64,000 nucleotides of DNA from Anaeramoeba flamelloides (lineage: Eukaryota; Metamonada; Anaeramoebidae), in assembly GCA_027625915.1 (NCBI GenBank), contig JANTQA010000029.1, positions 682,001 to 746,000 of the forward strand. Direction: 5' to 3'. Made by a program: the position numbers and the translations under genes. Shown here piece after piece: positions 43,214-55,296 of this stretch; within the stretch, counting starts at the first letter, position 1, and each line of letters starts with the position of its first letter. The notes under the pieces are model-generated. The model was not told where the DNA came from. It did no database searches and worked only from the letters and a program-made list of their open reading frames with translations.

Positions 43214-43706
43214 TAGTGCTATAAATAACCCACGTTTGTAAACTTTAACCCATTAAAAAAGTCTAATTATTATTATTATTTTTTTTTTTTTCAGATATGG
43301 GTATTTGAGGATTGGAAGACACATATATATTCTTGGTTCTGATTTAGATTGGCTTTAGAAGTTAGATCGTTGATTAATCGAAATGGCTTCAATAATATTA
43401 AATGCTTTTTTTTCAAAAATTTAGTCAAATTTTCAAAATTTCGAAGATAATAAAAGATTTTTTTTTGAGAAAGATTTCAAAAAAGAAAATTTTTCTCATT
43501 TGTTTTGTCAAAAAATTACATTTTAATCTTTCAATATTTTTATAATCCCTTTTTAAAATTTATTTAAATATATGATTTCTTGTTTATACATTGTTTTCAT
43601 CCCCTTAATTTGTTTCTTTTATTACTACAGTCAGTCAATATTTTTTTATATGAGTCAAATTTTAGTAATTGGTTAAAATAAAAAACACCGATTGTTAATA
43701 CTATTG
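43214..43706 (+). mobile_element. MITE family K, copy 2
   Basis: 493 bp, TA-flanked, ends TAGTGCTATAAATAACC and GATTGTTAATACTATTG; the interior TATGGGTATTTGAGGATTGG aligns with copy 1 along its length. More diverged at the right end. Confidence 0.8.
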
Positions 43707-44640
43707 TAGTTAATGGATAATATTTCACAACCAGTTTTCGGTTTATTACACAGAATAAAAAAAGATAATTGAAAATAAATTTCTAGGTCTTATGATACTT
43801 GATTGTAGAGTTCGAAAAGCAATAATCCCCTTCAATATGTCCAATAATACGATTTGGATATCCAATAGAACTATTTGAAAAAGAAAAAAAATCTCTAGAT
43901 AGATATATGTTAACATAAAGACGATCAATAACATACCAGTAAGTTAAATAAAAATAAAAAGGGTAAAAAAGTTTATATTTGAAGAAAATAAAAAGAATTT
44001 AATCTTTTCCCTTTTCATAAAAAAATCTGAATTATAAATTGATCTCGCAAAAAAATATTCTTTTCTAGATTTTATTTTTTGCTCAGAATTTTTGTATACT
44101 CTACACCAACAAAATTTATAAGTAGAGAAAATTACCAATGTAATATTTTGAAATTGGCCCCGTTTCTGTGTAAAATTAACACCTTAAACTCTTTTCTGAA
44201 TTTATACAAGGTGACGACTTTTGTTAATTTATTACAGAAAGACAGGTGTTTATTTTTTGTTTTGAGAATTTTTCTAATTGAATGAATCGTACACAATTCA
44301 AATTTTGGATTCAGATTTACTACATTTGGAAAGGATTTGTAATTTTTGCAATGGGACGAATACACGTATGGGTTTCACCTCTTTAATGGATTGATCAGTA
44401 AAGTTGGGACTTTTTTAAAAACCAAATAAAGTTATTATTCCATTTTCAATTTTTATTTTTTCTTTATTAACCAATAATTCATCTTCTCTTTGAAATATTC
44501 CAAAACTAAATTGATATTTAAACAGATATTTTGTTATAAATTTTGTTGAGATATGTTTTGGAGATTATTTTTTTCTTTCCCCTTTTGAAAAATTCGTTTC
44601 TTTTGTATTTTTTTATTTTTCAAAAATAACTTTTTAATTT
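43707..44640. other. intergenic AT-rich DNA
   Basis: Opposing short frames (43944-44365) have no coding character. Nothing recognised. Confidence 0.35.
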
Positions 44641-45267
44641 TTAAGTATATATCCATTTATCATGGATTTGTGCCATACCCAAGGAATGAGTTAAAATATA
44701 AAAATAATGTATTGTGGAATTGCCCCTCTTTTGATTGTCAAAAATTCCAATAACCAAAATAAACAATCGAGAGAATCACATTGACAAATAATTCAATATA
44801 ATAAAAAGTTTACATTTCATTCAATTTAAAACAAATTGCTGTCTTTAAGCACACAATCAATTCAATTCAATTTAATCTACTTTGTGGTTAGATTTTAAAC
44901 CCTCTAAATTTGACCAAGTAAGGATTATGTAATATTCTTACGATAAAAATAACTCATCCAAAAAATGAAAAAAATGAAAAAAAAAAATCTTCGAGTATCT
45001 CAAAAAGTGCCAAGAAACAAAACTTCAAAACTAAAACAGTTGTTTTCAAAAATATATATTCTAACAAATCTAATTGGAAAGTGAGTGTTTCTCTTTGAAG
45101 ATCTTTTTCAAAAAATTTCCTCTTTTTTGATTGTTGATTTTTGGAGATTGATCAGACTTCATTCATTGAATAGTTTTTGATTAGTATTATACACTCATAA
45201 AAATTATAATTTTTTTTTTTTTATCCATTTCATAAAATTATTTTTAAACATAATGACTCCATCCTAA
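44641..45267 (-). mobile_element. TTAA-flanked TIR element, copy 2 (inverted, diverged)
   Basis: Reverse copy of 7369-8047: CCATACCCAAGGAATGAG, GACCAAGTAAGGATTATGTA, CTTACGATAAAAATAACTCA and GATTTTTGGAGATTGATCA all align. Left TTAA is intact (44641-44644); the right end (ATGACTCCATCCTAA) is eroded. Older than or more damaged than copy 1. Confidence 0.7.
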
Positions 45268-45995
45268 AAAAGTTTTTAATTTTATAAAGAAATTTAAAAA
45301 TCGAATTTTAGTTTTATAAAATACTCAAAATGGTTTCTGCTAAAATGAAATTAACCTTGTACATAAAAATGAATTATTTCAGATATCTAAGAAAAAAAAT
45401 TATTGGATGTTTTTTGAGATTGGTGAATGGGATTATTTTATATAATAAAACCCCTTAATTACTATTTTGAAGAGTTAAAAGATATGACATTTTTATTCTT
45501 ATAATTCTAATAGAATTTTAGGATATTAGAATCTTCTAAAATCAAATATCAAAATTGAATTCATTCTAAAAGAATTTCCAAAAAAACAGAGGTTGGTCTA
45601 ATCAATTCACTTTTAGAATTGCAAATTCTAAATCTTTGTAAAATTGAATTTTCTTTCAAACAGCACTTTGGTTGTGTCTGTTTTTGTGATTGTGCTAAAT
45701 TCCTCTTTTTTTTTTTTTTAAATGAAATTAAAAATCCTTCTTTATTATTAATCAGAAAAACAAACAATAAAAATAAAATAAAAATAAAAAAAAATTTAAA
45801 AATGAATGATATTTTGAAAAGTTCTTTTAATTCAGAGCCGACTAATTGGTAACTTTCAAATTAAAAAAAAAAAAAAACCAAAGAGTAACAATTTTTCAAC
45901 ACAAATTTGTCTTTTGAGTTTTTTAAAGAAAACTTCAAAAAAATGAATTAAAATTTCAAAAGAGGTATTTTTTTTTTTTTGAGAGGTTACATTGA
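45268..45995. other. 3' flank of the RhoGDI gene
   Basis: AT-rich; frames at 45561-45852 on both strands are chance. No gene recognised. Confidence 0.35.
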
Positions 45996-46793
45996 TTATT
46001 TTTCTTCTTCTGGCCATTTCTTTTTGATTCTGAAAGCGTATTCATATTCAAGATGTGAATTAAGATCGTCGTCAAGGAATCTACTCTTGGCTTTATATTG
46101 TCCTCTTGCCATCATGCCAGATGGAGCAGTTTCCATTGGAGTAAGATATTCATATGGTTCTTTTTGTGGTGCATATGATCCAATCATTTCATTTGACTTG
46201 TCAACTTTTTGTTTTAAATTATAATTTCAAATAAAAAATAAAAAAATAAAAAAAAAATAAATAAAAAATTAAATTATTAAACACAGGAGAGAAAACAAAA
46301 TGCTGAATATGAAAAAAAAAATAATAAATTTATAAAAAGAAAAAGAGAAAAAAAAAAAATGAAAAAGAAAAAAAGAAAAGAAAAAAATTTTTTTTTTACC
46401 TCTGATTCCTTTTTTATAGACAAAGTTCATCCATTTTAATCCTGTTACAATATCCTTTCTAACAATGAAAATGATTTTGAAACGATATTCACATCCTTCT
46501 TTGAGAACAAAAGGATTTTTCTTAAGATTTTTAAGCTTTTCTTCAGGTTCCATTTCAAAGATAATATCTTCTCTGTCTTTAACAATTACTCGAAGTTCTT
46601 TGATAATGACTTGTCTTTTATCATTTTCTCCGTATTCGTCTTCGGTGTTTTCCTTGATAAGGGATTTTTTCCATCTATTTAAGGATTCATCATCTTGATC
46701 AAGGGTGAGAAGTTCTTCTTTACTTTTTTTTTCTCCAATAATATTAGTGGCGTCTTCTGGTAACTCGTCTTGTGGAATTTCTTTTTTGCTCAT
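45996..46793 (-). CDS. ARHGDI: Rho GDP-dissociation inhibitor, two exons
   Basis: Cytosolic chaperone that extracts prenylated Rho/Rac GTPases from membranes and keeps them inactive. Exons 46793-46400 and 46204-45996 join in phase 1 (donor GTAAAA, acceptor AAAAAG) and give 200 residues, the usual length. Diagnostic blocks: DDESLNRWKKSLI (N-terminal regulatory arm), then VIVKDREDIIFEM, FVLKEGCEYRFKIIF, VTGLKWMNFVYKKGIR|VDKS, MIGSYAPQKEPYEYLTPMET, APSGMMARGQY and KSRFLDDDLNSHLEYEY ending IKKKWPEEEK, i.e. the whole immunoglobulin-like domain forming the prenyl pocket. I start at MSKKEI, 46793; the frame runs 19 codons further up but hydrophobically and unlike the family. Confidence 0.95.
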
Positions 46794-47269
46794 TTCTTGA
46801 GGTGAAATAAACAGAAGAAAAAAAACATTGTTAATAAAAAGAAAAAACAAGAAAAATTAAAAGGAAATAAATAAAAAAAAACAAAAGAAAAAACAAAGCA
46901 ATTTACTTGATGAGTGAGAATTATTAAAAAATGAAATCATTACTATGAAAAGACCAATTATATTTACTAGGACTTTAAATATATTTTTCTGGACTACTTG
47001 TAAGAAAGAAAGACAAATCAATTATGTCAAGATTCTCACTATTTTTTGTTAAAAAATTATAAGGAAAAAAAGGTACAAACGATCTGAGAAGAAATTAACA
47101 GAAAAAGAGATCATGTGGATTGGGCTTTCTGTATGAAGAAAATCCTCAAGACATATTTGGAAATTTAATATTTTTATTTCTAAAGTGCCGGGTTTCAGGT
47201 GAAAAATCGGGAAAAATTACAAAAACTCTCTTGAAAGATTTCCTTAATCATGGTGAAATTTGAATTAAT
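46794..47269. other. RhoGDI upstream region
   Basis: A-rich leader and presumed promoter; a LINE tail begins at about 47270. Confidence 0.4.
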
Positions 47270-47405
47270 ACAAATAAATAATAATAAGAGAAGAATGATA
47301 ACTTTGATATTATTCAAAATAAAGATTCAATATTCATCTTATCATTGGTTAATGATAAAGAAAATTATGATTCTCTGTTAAAATTTCTAAACAAAAATTT
47401 AGAAA
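47270..47405 (+). mobile_element. LINE 3' tail, copy 3
   Basis: Reads FDIIQNKDSIFILSLVNDKE then NYDSLLKFLNKNLEI, matching the end of the LINE at 13022-14640 (about 14515-14625), and stops at the same AAATTAGGG. Only this tail is present, consistent with 5' truncation during target-primed insertion. Confidence 0.8.
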
Positions 47406-47680
47406 TTAGGGAAAGTGCCGTCAAGTGCCTAGCTTTCCAGAATTCAAAAAAATGTAGTAAAATCAAATATTTTACTCAATTCTTTTAAATTCTGGAAAAG
47501 CTAATGGCGGTTTTTTTTAATTTAAGAAATAAACAGAAAATTAAATAAATTTTCGATTTATTTCAAAAATTAAAAAAAACCTAACGAGAGTGCCTAGGTT
47601 ATCCAGAATTCAAAAGAATTGAATAAAATCTATGGTTTTTACTCCATTCTTTTAAATTCTGGAAAACTTAACCGCTTTAA
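47405..47680. repeat. modular palindrome array 3, following a LINE tail
   Basis: Starts GTGCCGTCAAGTGCC, then twice the CAGAATTC...TTTTAAATTCTGG hairpin (47437-47500 and 47605-47668) around one AAATAAACAGAAAATT hairpin (47510-47580). Same parts as arrays 1, 2, 4 and 5. Confidence 0.8.
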
Positions 47681-48939
47681 GAGGAAATTGATTTCATCCC
47701 TTCAAAATAAAAAAAAAATCATGGTGAAATTTACGCTACTGAGAATTTCTTTTTCATCCGAAAAATTCACAATTCGAACATTTTTTCACAATTTTATCGA
47801 GCCATTGAAGACCCAACCAAAAATTAGATTACAATTTCATATTTTCCCATTTCAAATCTAGAAACACAAATCAATTTCCCAAGCTCTTTTAAAAATTTTT
47901 TACCATTTATTTTACCCGTTTGAAATGTTTTCAAATTTGAACTTGTACTTGAATACTATGTTAAAAGTCATTTCTTTTTTTAAAATTTTCATTTCAAAGA
48001 TCTTGTAAATTTTTTTTTATTTTATTTTGAGTCAATTTAAGCTTTGAAAATAGTTTTTTTATCATATTTATTTAAGAATGAAAAGTCCTTTTAAGAAGTG
48101 AAAGTAAAATAACACAATGACGTAGTACTCTCCACATTCAAAACACAACCCTTAAAAGAAATAGATCCTAATCTCTATTGAATTTTTTTCAAATTAACCT
48201 ATCTTCTTTTTTATTTAATTTCTTTACTTTTGACATTTCAAGAATAAATGGGAAAAAGATTTGACCTCATTTTCACTTTTCTTTTATAAAATTTGAAAAA
48301 TATAGATTGTAAACTTTGCTGTGATTTATTTGTTTGACACTTTTTTGTTAATATCTGTAAGTTTATATTAGGTAAATAAAGATTCCAACATGAAAAGGAA
48401 TATTTCAGAATTTATAATTGATAATCAGCTGAAATAATATCATATTTTAATTTCTTATACGAGTAGTATCATAAATTATAGGTAACCTCTTTGAAAAATA
48501 CATCAATGGGAACCATTTGGATTATATAAACAGAGTTGATTTATAATTATTTGTTGGGTATTAGTTGTTTGGAAATAATATTTGTCATTGTAATTTGTTT
48601 TTTTTTGTTGGTTTGTTAAAAAAAAAAAAAAACTAAAGAAAATTAGTTGAACATTTAATATCTTTAAATTTCAATACCAATATTATATTGAAGGGTTATT
48701 TTATTTATATTAATATATTTATTTTAAAAAGAACGTATTATTTCTTAAATATAAATTGATGTTTTAATAGTTTTGGATTTTTTTTGATACCAAAATTTAT
48801 TTTTTGATAAAAAAACTAATTTTCAACAATCATTTTATAAACACTAGATTAGAACAAACAAATAATGAAAATGTTAAAAAATATTTATCAATTACATTTC
48901 CCAAAAAATAAATAATAATTATAATTCATATAAAAAAAT
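47681..48939. other. intergenic AT-rich DNA
   Basis: Nothing recognised; short frames lack coding character. Confidence 0.35.
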
Positions 48940-49330
48940 AATATTTTTCAAAAATTTTGGAATCCACAGCACAAAAAAATTTTATTTGTAAATTTGTTAA
49001 AATTTTACTAAAACTAATTAATCTTTAACATATTTGCTATCATGAATTAACTTGATTTGTGTGTGTTTTTGTTTAATGTAACTCAAGTTTAACAGTAGAT
49101 TAATCATTCAATAATCATTTCAATTAAAAGTTAACAGCTCTACTAATTTTAGAACTGAAATGGTATCAAAAAGCAAAAGGATGATTAAAATAGTTTATAA
49201 ATATCAAAATTATTTTAAAATTGAAGAAACATATCTATGTTTCTTGTTTTTATTTGGAAAAAAACAACTTGATATAATTTGAGTTTAGCACTGAAAAACG
49301 AAAATAAATGATATAATTCAAAGTGATATG
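48940..49330 (-). mobile_element. possible eroded family A copy
   Basis: AAATTTTGGAATCCACAGCA and TTTGTAAATTTGTTAAAATT resemble the inner part of inverted family A copies, but similarity fades quickly. Low confidence. Confidence 0.35.
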
Positions 49331-49910
49331 TGATGATAGCGAGAAGTTCGAAGAACGACTATAGATACCATCTTAACACTTGGAATATATCAAAGTTTTG
49401 AGTCTCAAAGGAGATCCAATAAGAAAATTTAAATCAAGATGATTGTTGAAAAAATAAGAAAAAATATGAGATGCTATTTATTTTTGAAACTCATAATCCA
49501 ACTTTGCCCACAAAAAAAAAACTAACAAAACAAATATTTACAAAAAAAAAAAAAAAACAATTTGATATTTTTAATGGTACATTGAATAACTTCCTCTTCA
49601 AAGGATTTTTTTTTTATCAATATAGTTATCAAAAACATCGGACGTAATTTTTGTATTTTCAACATCGGTGACAAAACTCGGTTTAAATTTTATCGAGATA
49701 AGCTAGATCGTTCGTCCATTCAATGAGATCTACCCATCCCTTTATTTTTCATTTGTTATACAATTTTCAAAAACAATCAAACTTAAAAAGTCCTATTTAT
49801 TATTCGTTCTTAATAGTGCATAATTTTGAACATTGTACTAAAATTTCTTGATTTGATTACTTGTGCAAAAATTATTGTTGTGAAAAATAGAATTTTTACA
49901 CTTTTTGAGA

Positions 49911-50175
49911 TAAATAAAGAGTTCCATGCATTTATCTAAATTTTAGTAATAATAAATATAATATTTAATTATTTTAATAGATTAATGATACTTTTAATTA
50001 AAAAAGAGTTTGTTGAACACTAATCTTTCAAAATCAATAAAAAAAATATTTTTCAAACAAACTATTGGTGTTTATTAAACAATTTTATATTAAAAATCGA
50101 TTTAAACCAAAATAAAACTGGGTGTTTGGTTTCAAATTACCAAAATTTGGATAAACACATGAAACTCTTTATTTA
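49911..50175. mobile_element. MITE family L, single copy
   Basis: About 265 bp with roughly 35-bp inverted ends: TAAATAAAGAGTTCCATG and the complement of TAAATAAAGAGTTTCATG, continuing into TTTATC(T/C)AAATTTT. Non-coding. Confidence 0.75.
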
Positions 50176-51094
50176 GCTCAAGAATATTAATAACCCTTTG
50201 TTTTTATAATATTCCACATTTACACTTATGATGTAACAAAAAAAAATTATTATTATTATTTTTTCTCTAATGTGTAATTTAATTTATTTCTGCTTTTGAA
50301 ACCTTTTTAATAAATTTTTTCTCTCTTTTTTCTTTCCATTGAAAAAAATGACCAATTTTTTTTATTTTTTTTTTTTAAATGATATTACTTCTTATTTCGA
50401 GATGAGAAAAAATAAAAATGTTTGTATTTCGACATAGTTTTAAATAAAAAAATCAAATTTATACCTCTTCCAAATATTCACCATTTTATGAAATAATTTC
50501 ATTCAACCTTTATTGAAAAAAGTATATTTTCGTTAAAGTAATTAAAGTATTGTTCTTTAATAGCTCTGAATTGAGACATTCACTAAACTCAATGTCATCA
50601 ATTAAAAAAGTCACAAAAAAATGTTAAAGTGCGGTAAATTAAAGATCAATGCAATATTTAATGTCGAATTTTCTTAGTAAAATACTTCTTATTTTACTTT
50701 GTTAGAATTGAAAATAATAAGATCAGAAAATTCCCAAACTTTGCTTAATAAAACAAGGAATTTTCAAAAACTTTCCACAGCAACTACAATACTATGATAA
50801 ACTTCGGAGGTCTCTAATCTCTTTCTTTATCTTTAGTTATATAAAATTATGTATTTTAAATTTTCTCACGAAAAAATTGTATGTTAAAAAAGTATAAATT
50901 ACATTGTTATTATTTTAACTGTTGCAACTACACCATAAATTGTAAATCATGGTTTATTATCCCCTTTAACACAAATAAGAATACAGATGAAAATAATTTA
51001 TCATTATTTGGCAAAAACAACAACTTAAAAGAAAATTTAAAATAATATTAATAAAAATTATTTGTTTTGTTTTCATTTTCATTTTTGAGTTATT
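50176..51094. other. intergenic AT-rich DNA
   Basis: Nothing recognised beyond A/T runs. Confidence 0.35.
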
Positions 51095-51540
51095 TTATTT
51101 TTTAAAATATTTATTTATAGTTAATAAGTGATATATAAACTTCATTTCATTCAAAGTAGCCCACATCAAAAAAGAAAAAGTTAAATGTTTTTCAGAATCA
51201 ACCAACACACAATTGTTTAGATTTCTGAGAAATAATAAACTTCGGATTGTGAGTTGATATTCATCAAAGAAATACCTAGATAGAAAATCAATTTCTAAAA
51301 AAAATAAAATGTTTTTAAAAAATTTTATTACCCTTTCATTCGGAGGTCTTGATTCAAAATTTCCCAATTTCTTAAGATATGTAAAATTGTTGACAATAAT
51401 ATTTTTTTTAATAGTAAATGTATTGTTTTTAAAAAGAAATACTAAGACTCACCCTTTTTAAAGGTAATTTGAAATTCAAACATTTTTTTTTTAAATTGAC
51501 TTTACAAAAAAAAAGTAAAGAGAAGAAAAGAAAAAAAAAA
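51095..51540 (-). other. candidate exons of an unrecognised gene
   Basis: On the minus strand, MFEFQITFKK runs into a GTGAGT donor (near 51452); then a TTAAG acceptor precedes KLGNFESRPPNER and a GTAATA donor (near 51327); and after TTTTTTTTAG a frame includes DEYQLTIRSLLFLRNLNN and VDSEKHLTFSFLMWATLNEM. The pieces look more coding-like than background but no family is recognised and joining phases are ambiguous. It lies downstream of the quinone-oxidoreductase gene on the same strand. Confidence 0.28.
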
Positions 51541-51764
51541 GAAAATGAGTAAAAATGATTCTGATCTAAAAATTGAAAATTTATTTTGATAAGAATGCTG
51601 AATTAAACTCAAAGAATATTCTATTAACATTATAAATTGTTTCAATAAAACTGGACACCGTTGATTGTAAAAGAGTTATATATATACATATATAACTCCG
51701 AATTCTAATGATAATATCCAATGATGTTTTTTTTTTTAGAAAACACATTTTATCAAATGTTTTT

Positions 51765-54700
51765 TTAATATTGGCTAAGAATTTCAAAATTAGTTTTGAG
51801 CCCTTCTTTGAGTTGAAGATCATTTCCTAGATAAGAAGAACTTTTCTGAAAATCTATAAACTTTTCGCTTTTTAAATTCTTTAATCTTTCTCCCCACAGA
51901 GTTAAATACTCCTTTCTACCTTCGTCATCGAGAAGTCCAGGACCATACCAAATACTAGGTAAATACGAATCCATTCCAGTAAAATTAAAAATTCCAAACA
52001 ATATTGGATAAAGTGATAAAAGTATATTACCATTTCTACCCTTTTCAGTAAAAAAATTTTTCTATTGAGTTTTTTTAAGTGAGATAAAAGAAAAGAAATA
52101 GAGGAAAAAAAAAAAAAAAAAAGATTTATAAATATGCTATTTATTAAAAGTGAAAAAACATACAAACACATTTTTTTTTTTTTTTTTAAATTTAAAACCA
52201 AGAAAAGCACCAATAAGTGAATATTAATAACAAATGCACAAATCAATGAATGTATTATCTTTTATCTACCAAACCATTTCTGAAAGCAAAGCAAATTAAT
52301 TTTGAAAGATCTTAATGAAACCCAAATTTAATATTAAACTATTTAAATGTCTAAAATTGTAATTCATCATTTATTGATTATTAATAATGTTCAAATTTGC
52401 TTTTTTTGAATAACATTATACACAAATAAAAAATATAAATGTTTTTGTTTTCATTTCCATGGTATATTTTTTAAAAGTGAAAATTGATGTTTTTTTCTTT
52501 TTGATTGAAAAAAGTGTTTTCCAAAGAGCTTTAATCTTGACAAATTTCCACTCAAATGAAAAAATAATAACTATATTTCCATTGTTTCAAAACCATTTCA
52601 AAAATTGCAACACACAAACAATAATAAATTGAAAAAAAAAAAAAAAAATAATATTCTATTCTATTCATTAACAACTAATAATTAAATCTTATTAATAATC
52701 CAATTTCAAATTAATAAAAGTATATAAAAGCCTGATATTTTAAATTTTTAAAAAAAATAAATAAATAAAATCTATAAATAAAAGCGAGTCACAATTTTTG
52801 AACTGAGAATTAAGGGTTTTTTATTACCAAACTTTAACTGAAAAAAAAAAGTGAGTAAGAAGATTTTTTTTTAAAAGAAAATATACATTTTAAAAGATTT
52901 CTCATTAAATCAATTATTCTTATGTGTATTGATATTTACTAAGATACATATTTTCAACATTACTTTTTTTTTTTTAAAAAAATAGATTGAAAGAAAATAT
53001 ATATAAAAAAAAACAAATTAATTTTTCTTACAGGTGCACCAGTTGTTATGGAAATCAAAGCCTTTTTTCCAACTAATCCGGCATTCTCAAAATACCCTTT
53101 CTCTAATATTATTTTTAATTATAGAAAGAATTATTTTTTTAAAAAAGAAAGTAAAAATAAATTATTAAATACATATTTTTAAATAGACACAGAAGAAAAA
53201 ATGGTTAATTGTAAAATTTTTTGGAAGGAATAGGTGTTTACCAAGGAGATAAATAATCTCCTCTATTATTTGGTTTTATTTCTCATTTTCTTTTTTAAAA
53301 AATCGAATCATCAGCAATACATGTATAACTATTCGCTGATGATTTGATATTAATAATGAAAGAATCAACGATTGGAATAAACCACCATTTAAGAAATATA
53401 TATAAACTAAAATTCAAAATTTTCCACACAGCTAAAACGTTACTACCACTCACAATAATACTACAATTTCATTGAAATTGGAGATAATTTTGAATTTTGT
53501 AAAATATGAAAATCATTTTTTCATCTTTAAGTTTTTCTTTACATTTCATTGTTTGAATTACGTAATTTGTTTCGTTAGATCAAAATTTTTTTTTTCAACC
53601 ATTGATATTAGGTTAAAGTTGAGTTGTTTCAAATAGAAGAACTCAAATAAAATTAGTTGGTAATATCTAACCTTTGATCGATCAATATTCCTAATAGAAT
53701 TTAAACAAATTTACTAATGTATTTTTTTGTTTTGCTCTCTCCCAAATTTTGGAATAAACCCATGATATATTAGTATTGATAATTATTTATTTATTGTTTT
53801 GCGAGTATTGTAATTTATAAACAAGTATTAACATTTCAATTAGTGAATGGTTCTAATTTGGTAAATCTTCTTTAATTGATTAAATATTTTTTTTTTTTTT
53901 CACAAATCGAATTTTGGTGTGTTAAAAATTTTGAATTGGGGTTTTTATATATATATATATATATATATAATAATTTTTTGCATGAATCCAAATAACGATA
54001 AAAGGAAAAAAAAAGCTTAATACTAAAAGAAAAAATATATATCTTGGGATTTGGTTTGACAAAAAACCCATCTAAAATTCAACTTGAAAAAACCAATAAC
54101 AATTTTAAAAAAGTTCGTCATATATCAAAGAAAGGAATTTTTCTAAATGATTTTAAAAATTCAATTTGTTAAAGCAGTTTTACATATTCTACTATTATAT
54201 GGATTGAAAATATTTGACTTTACATAATCTAATTTCAAAAACATTGATATATGGTTTTATAAAAAAACCACAGAACAATTATTAATCAACACACATTCCC
54301 CAAGACTTATCTATAAAACCAAAACAAAAAACAACTCAGCAAGAATCACAATTTGCAAAATAACATTTAAATTAATCTAAAATTAAAAATTCTAGGTTTT
54401 GACAATTTAATAAATTATCTTCCTTTTAGAGAAAAAGAAGCAGAAAATATTAGTTAGAAATCTAAAAATTTAAAAGAATTAGAATATGAATTAGAAAATT
54501 ACTGAATTAATCAATTAAAAAATAACTCAAGTCAGAAATGTCGTTAGATTTTTTTTATTTTAAGAAATAAGCCGAAAATTTCCTAAATTTTCTGTTTATT
54601 TCTTAAAATAATAAAAAAAAAAAAAACCACCGTTAGTTTTTCTTGAGTTTTCAGTTTATTTGGAAAATCGATAGATTTTCGTTAGGTTTTTTTTACTTTA

Positions 54701-55260
54701 GAAATAAAGAGAAATAAACAAGAAAAGTTAGGTGCTACATGGTACTAAACGAATATTGTAGTTATTTTTTCCAGAATTAAAAAGAATTGGGTAAAATTCA
54801 AAGATTTTACTCTATTCTTTTAAATTCTGGAAAACCTAAATACCTTTTTTTAATTTTTGAAATAAACCGAAAATTTTTGAAAATTTTCTTTTGATTTCTC
54901 AAATTAAAAAAAACTTAACTGCAAATAAGAGGAATTAATAACTCCTCTGCCAATTAATTAATGAAGAAAAGATTTAGAAGATTTTATTCAAGTTAAAGTG
55001 ATTTAATCTGAGATTTACTAAAAACAATAAATAATTGAAAAAAAAATTAAATTTAAAATTCAACCTTTCATTACATATTTTTTTTTTCCAAGTATTGAAC
55101 AGAAAGAATTCAAATAAACTATTTTTTCAAAAATGTTGACTCACTTTATGATGTTAATGGGAGTTATTTTGAGAGTTTATCTCAGTATTTTTATCAAAAA
55201 AATATTTTCAAATTTTTAGATCAGAATCATTTTTTCTAATTTCTGTAAATTTTTGTTTTG

Positions 55261-55296
<36 letters not shown>

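Noticed and set aside
49600-49745. Slightly GC-richer patch examined for a tRNA
   Set aside because: No A-box/B-box pair or cloverleaf could be drawn.
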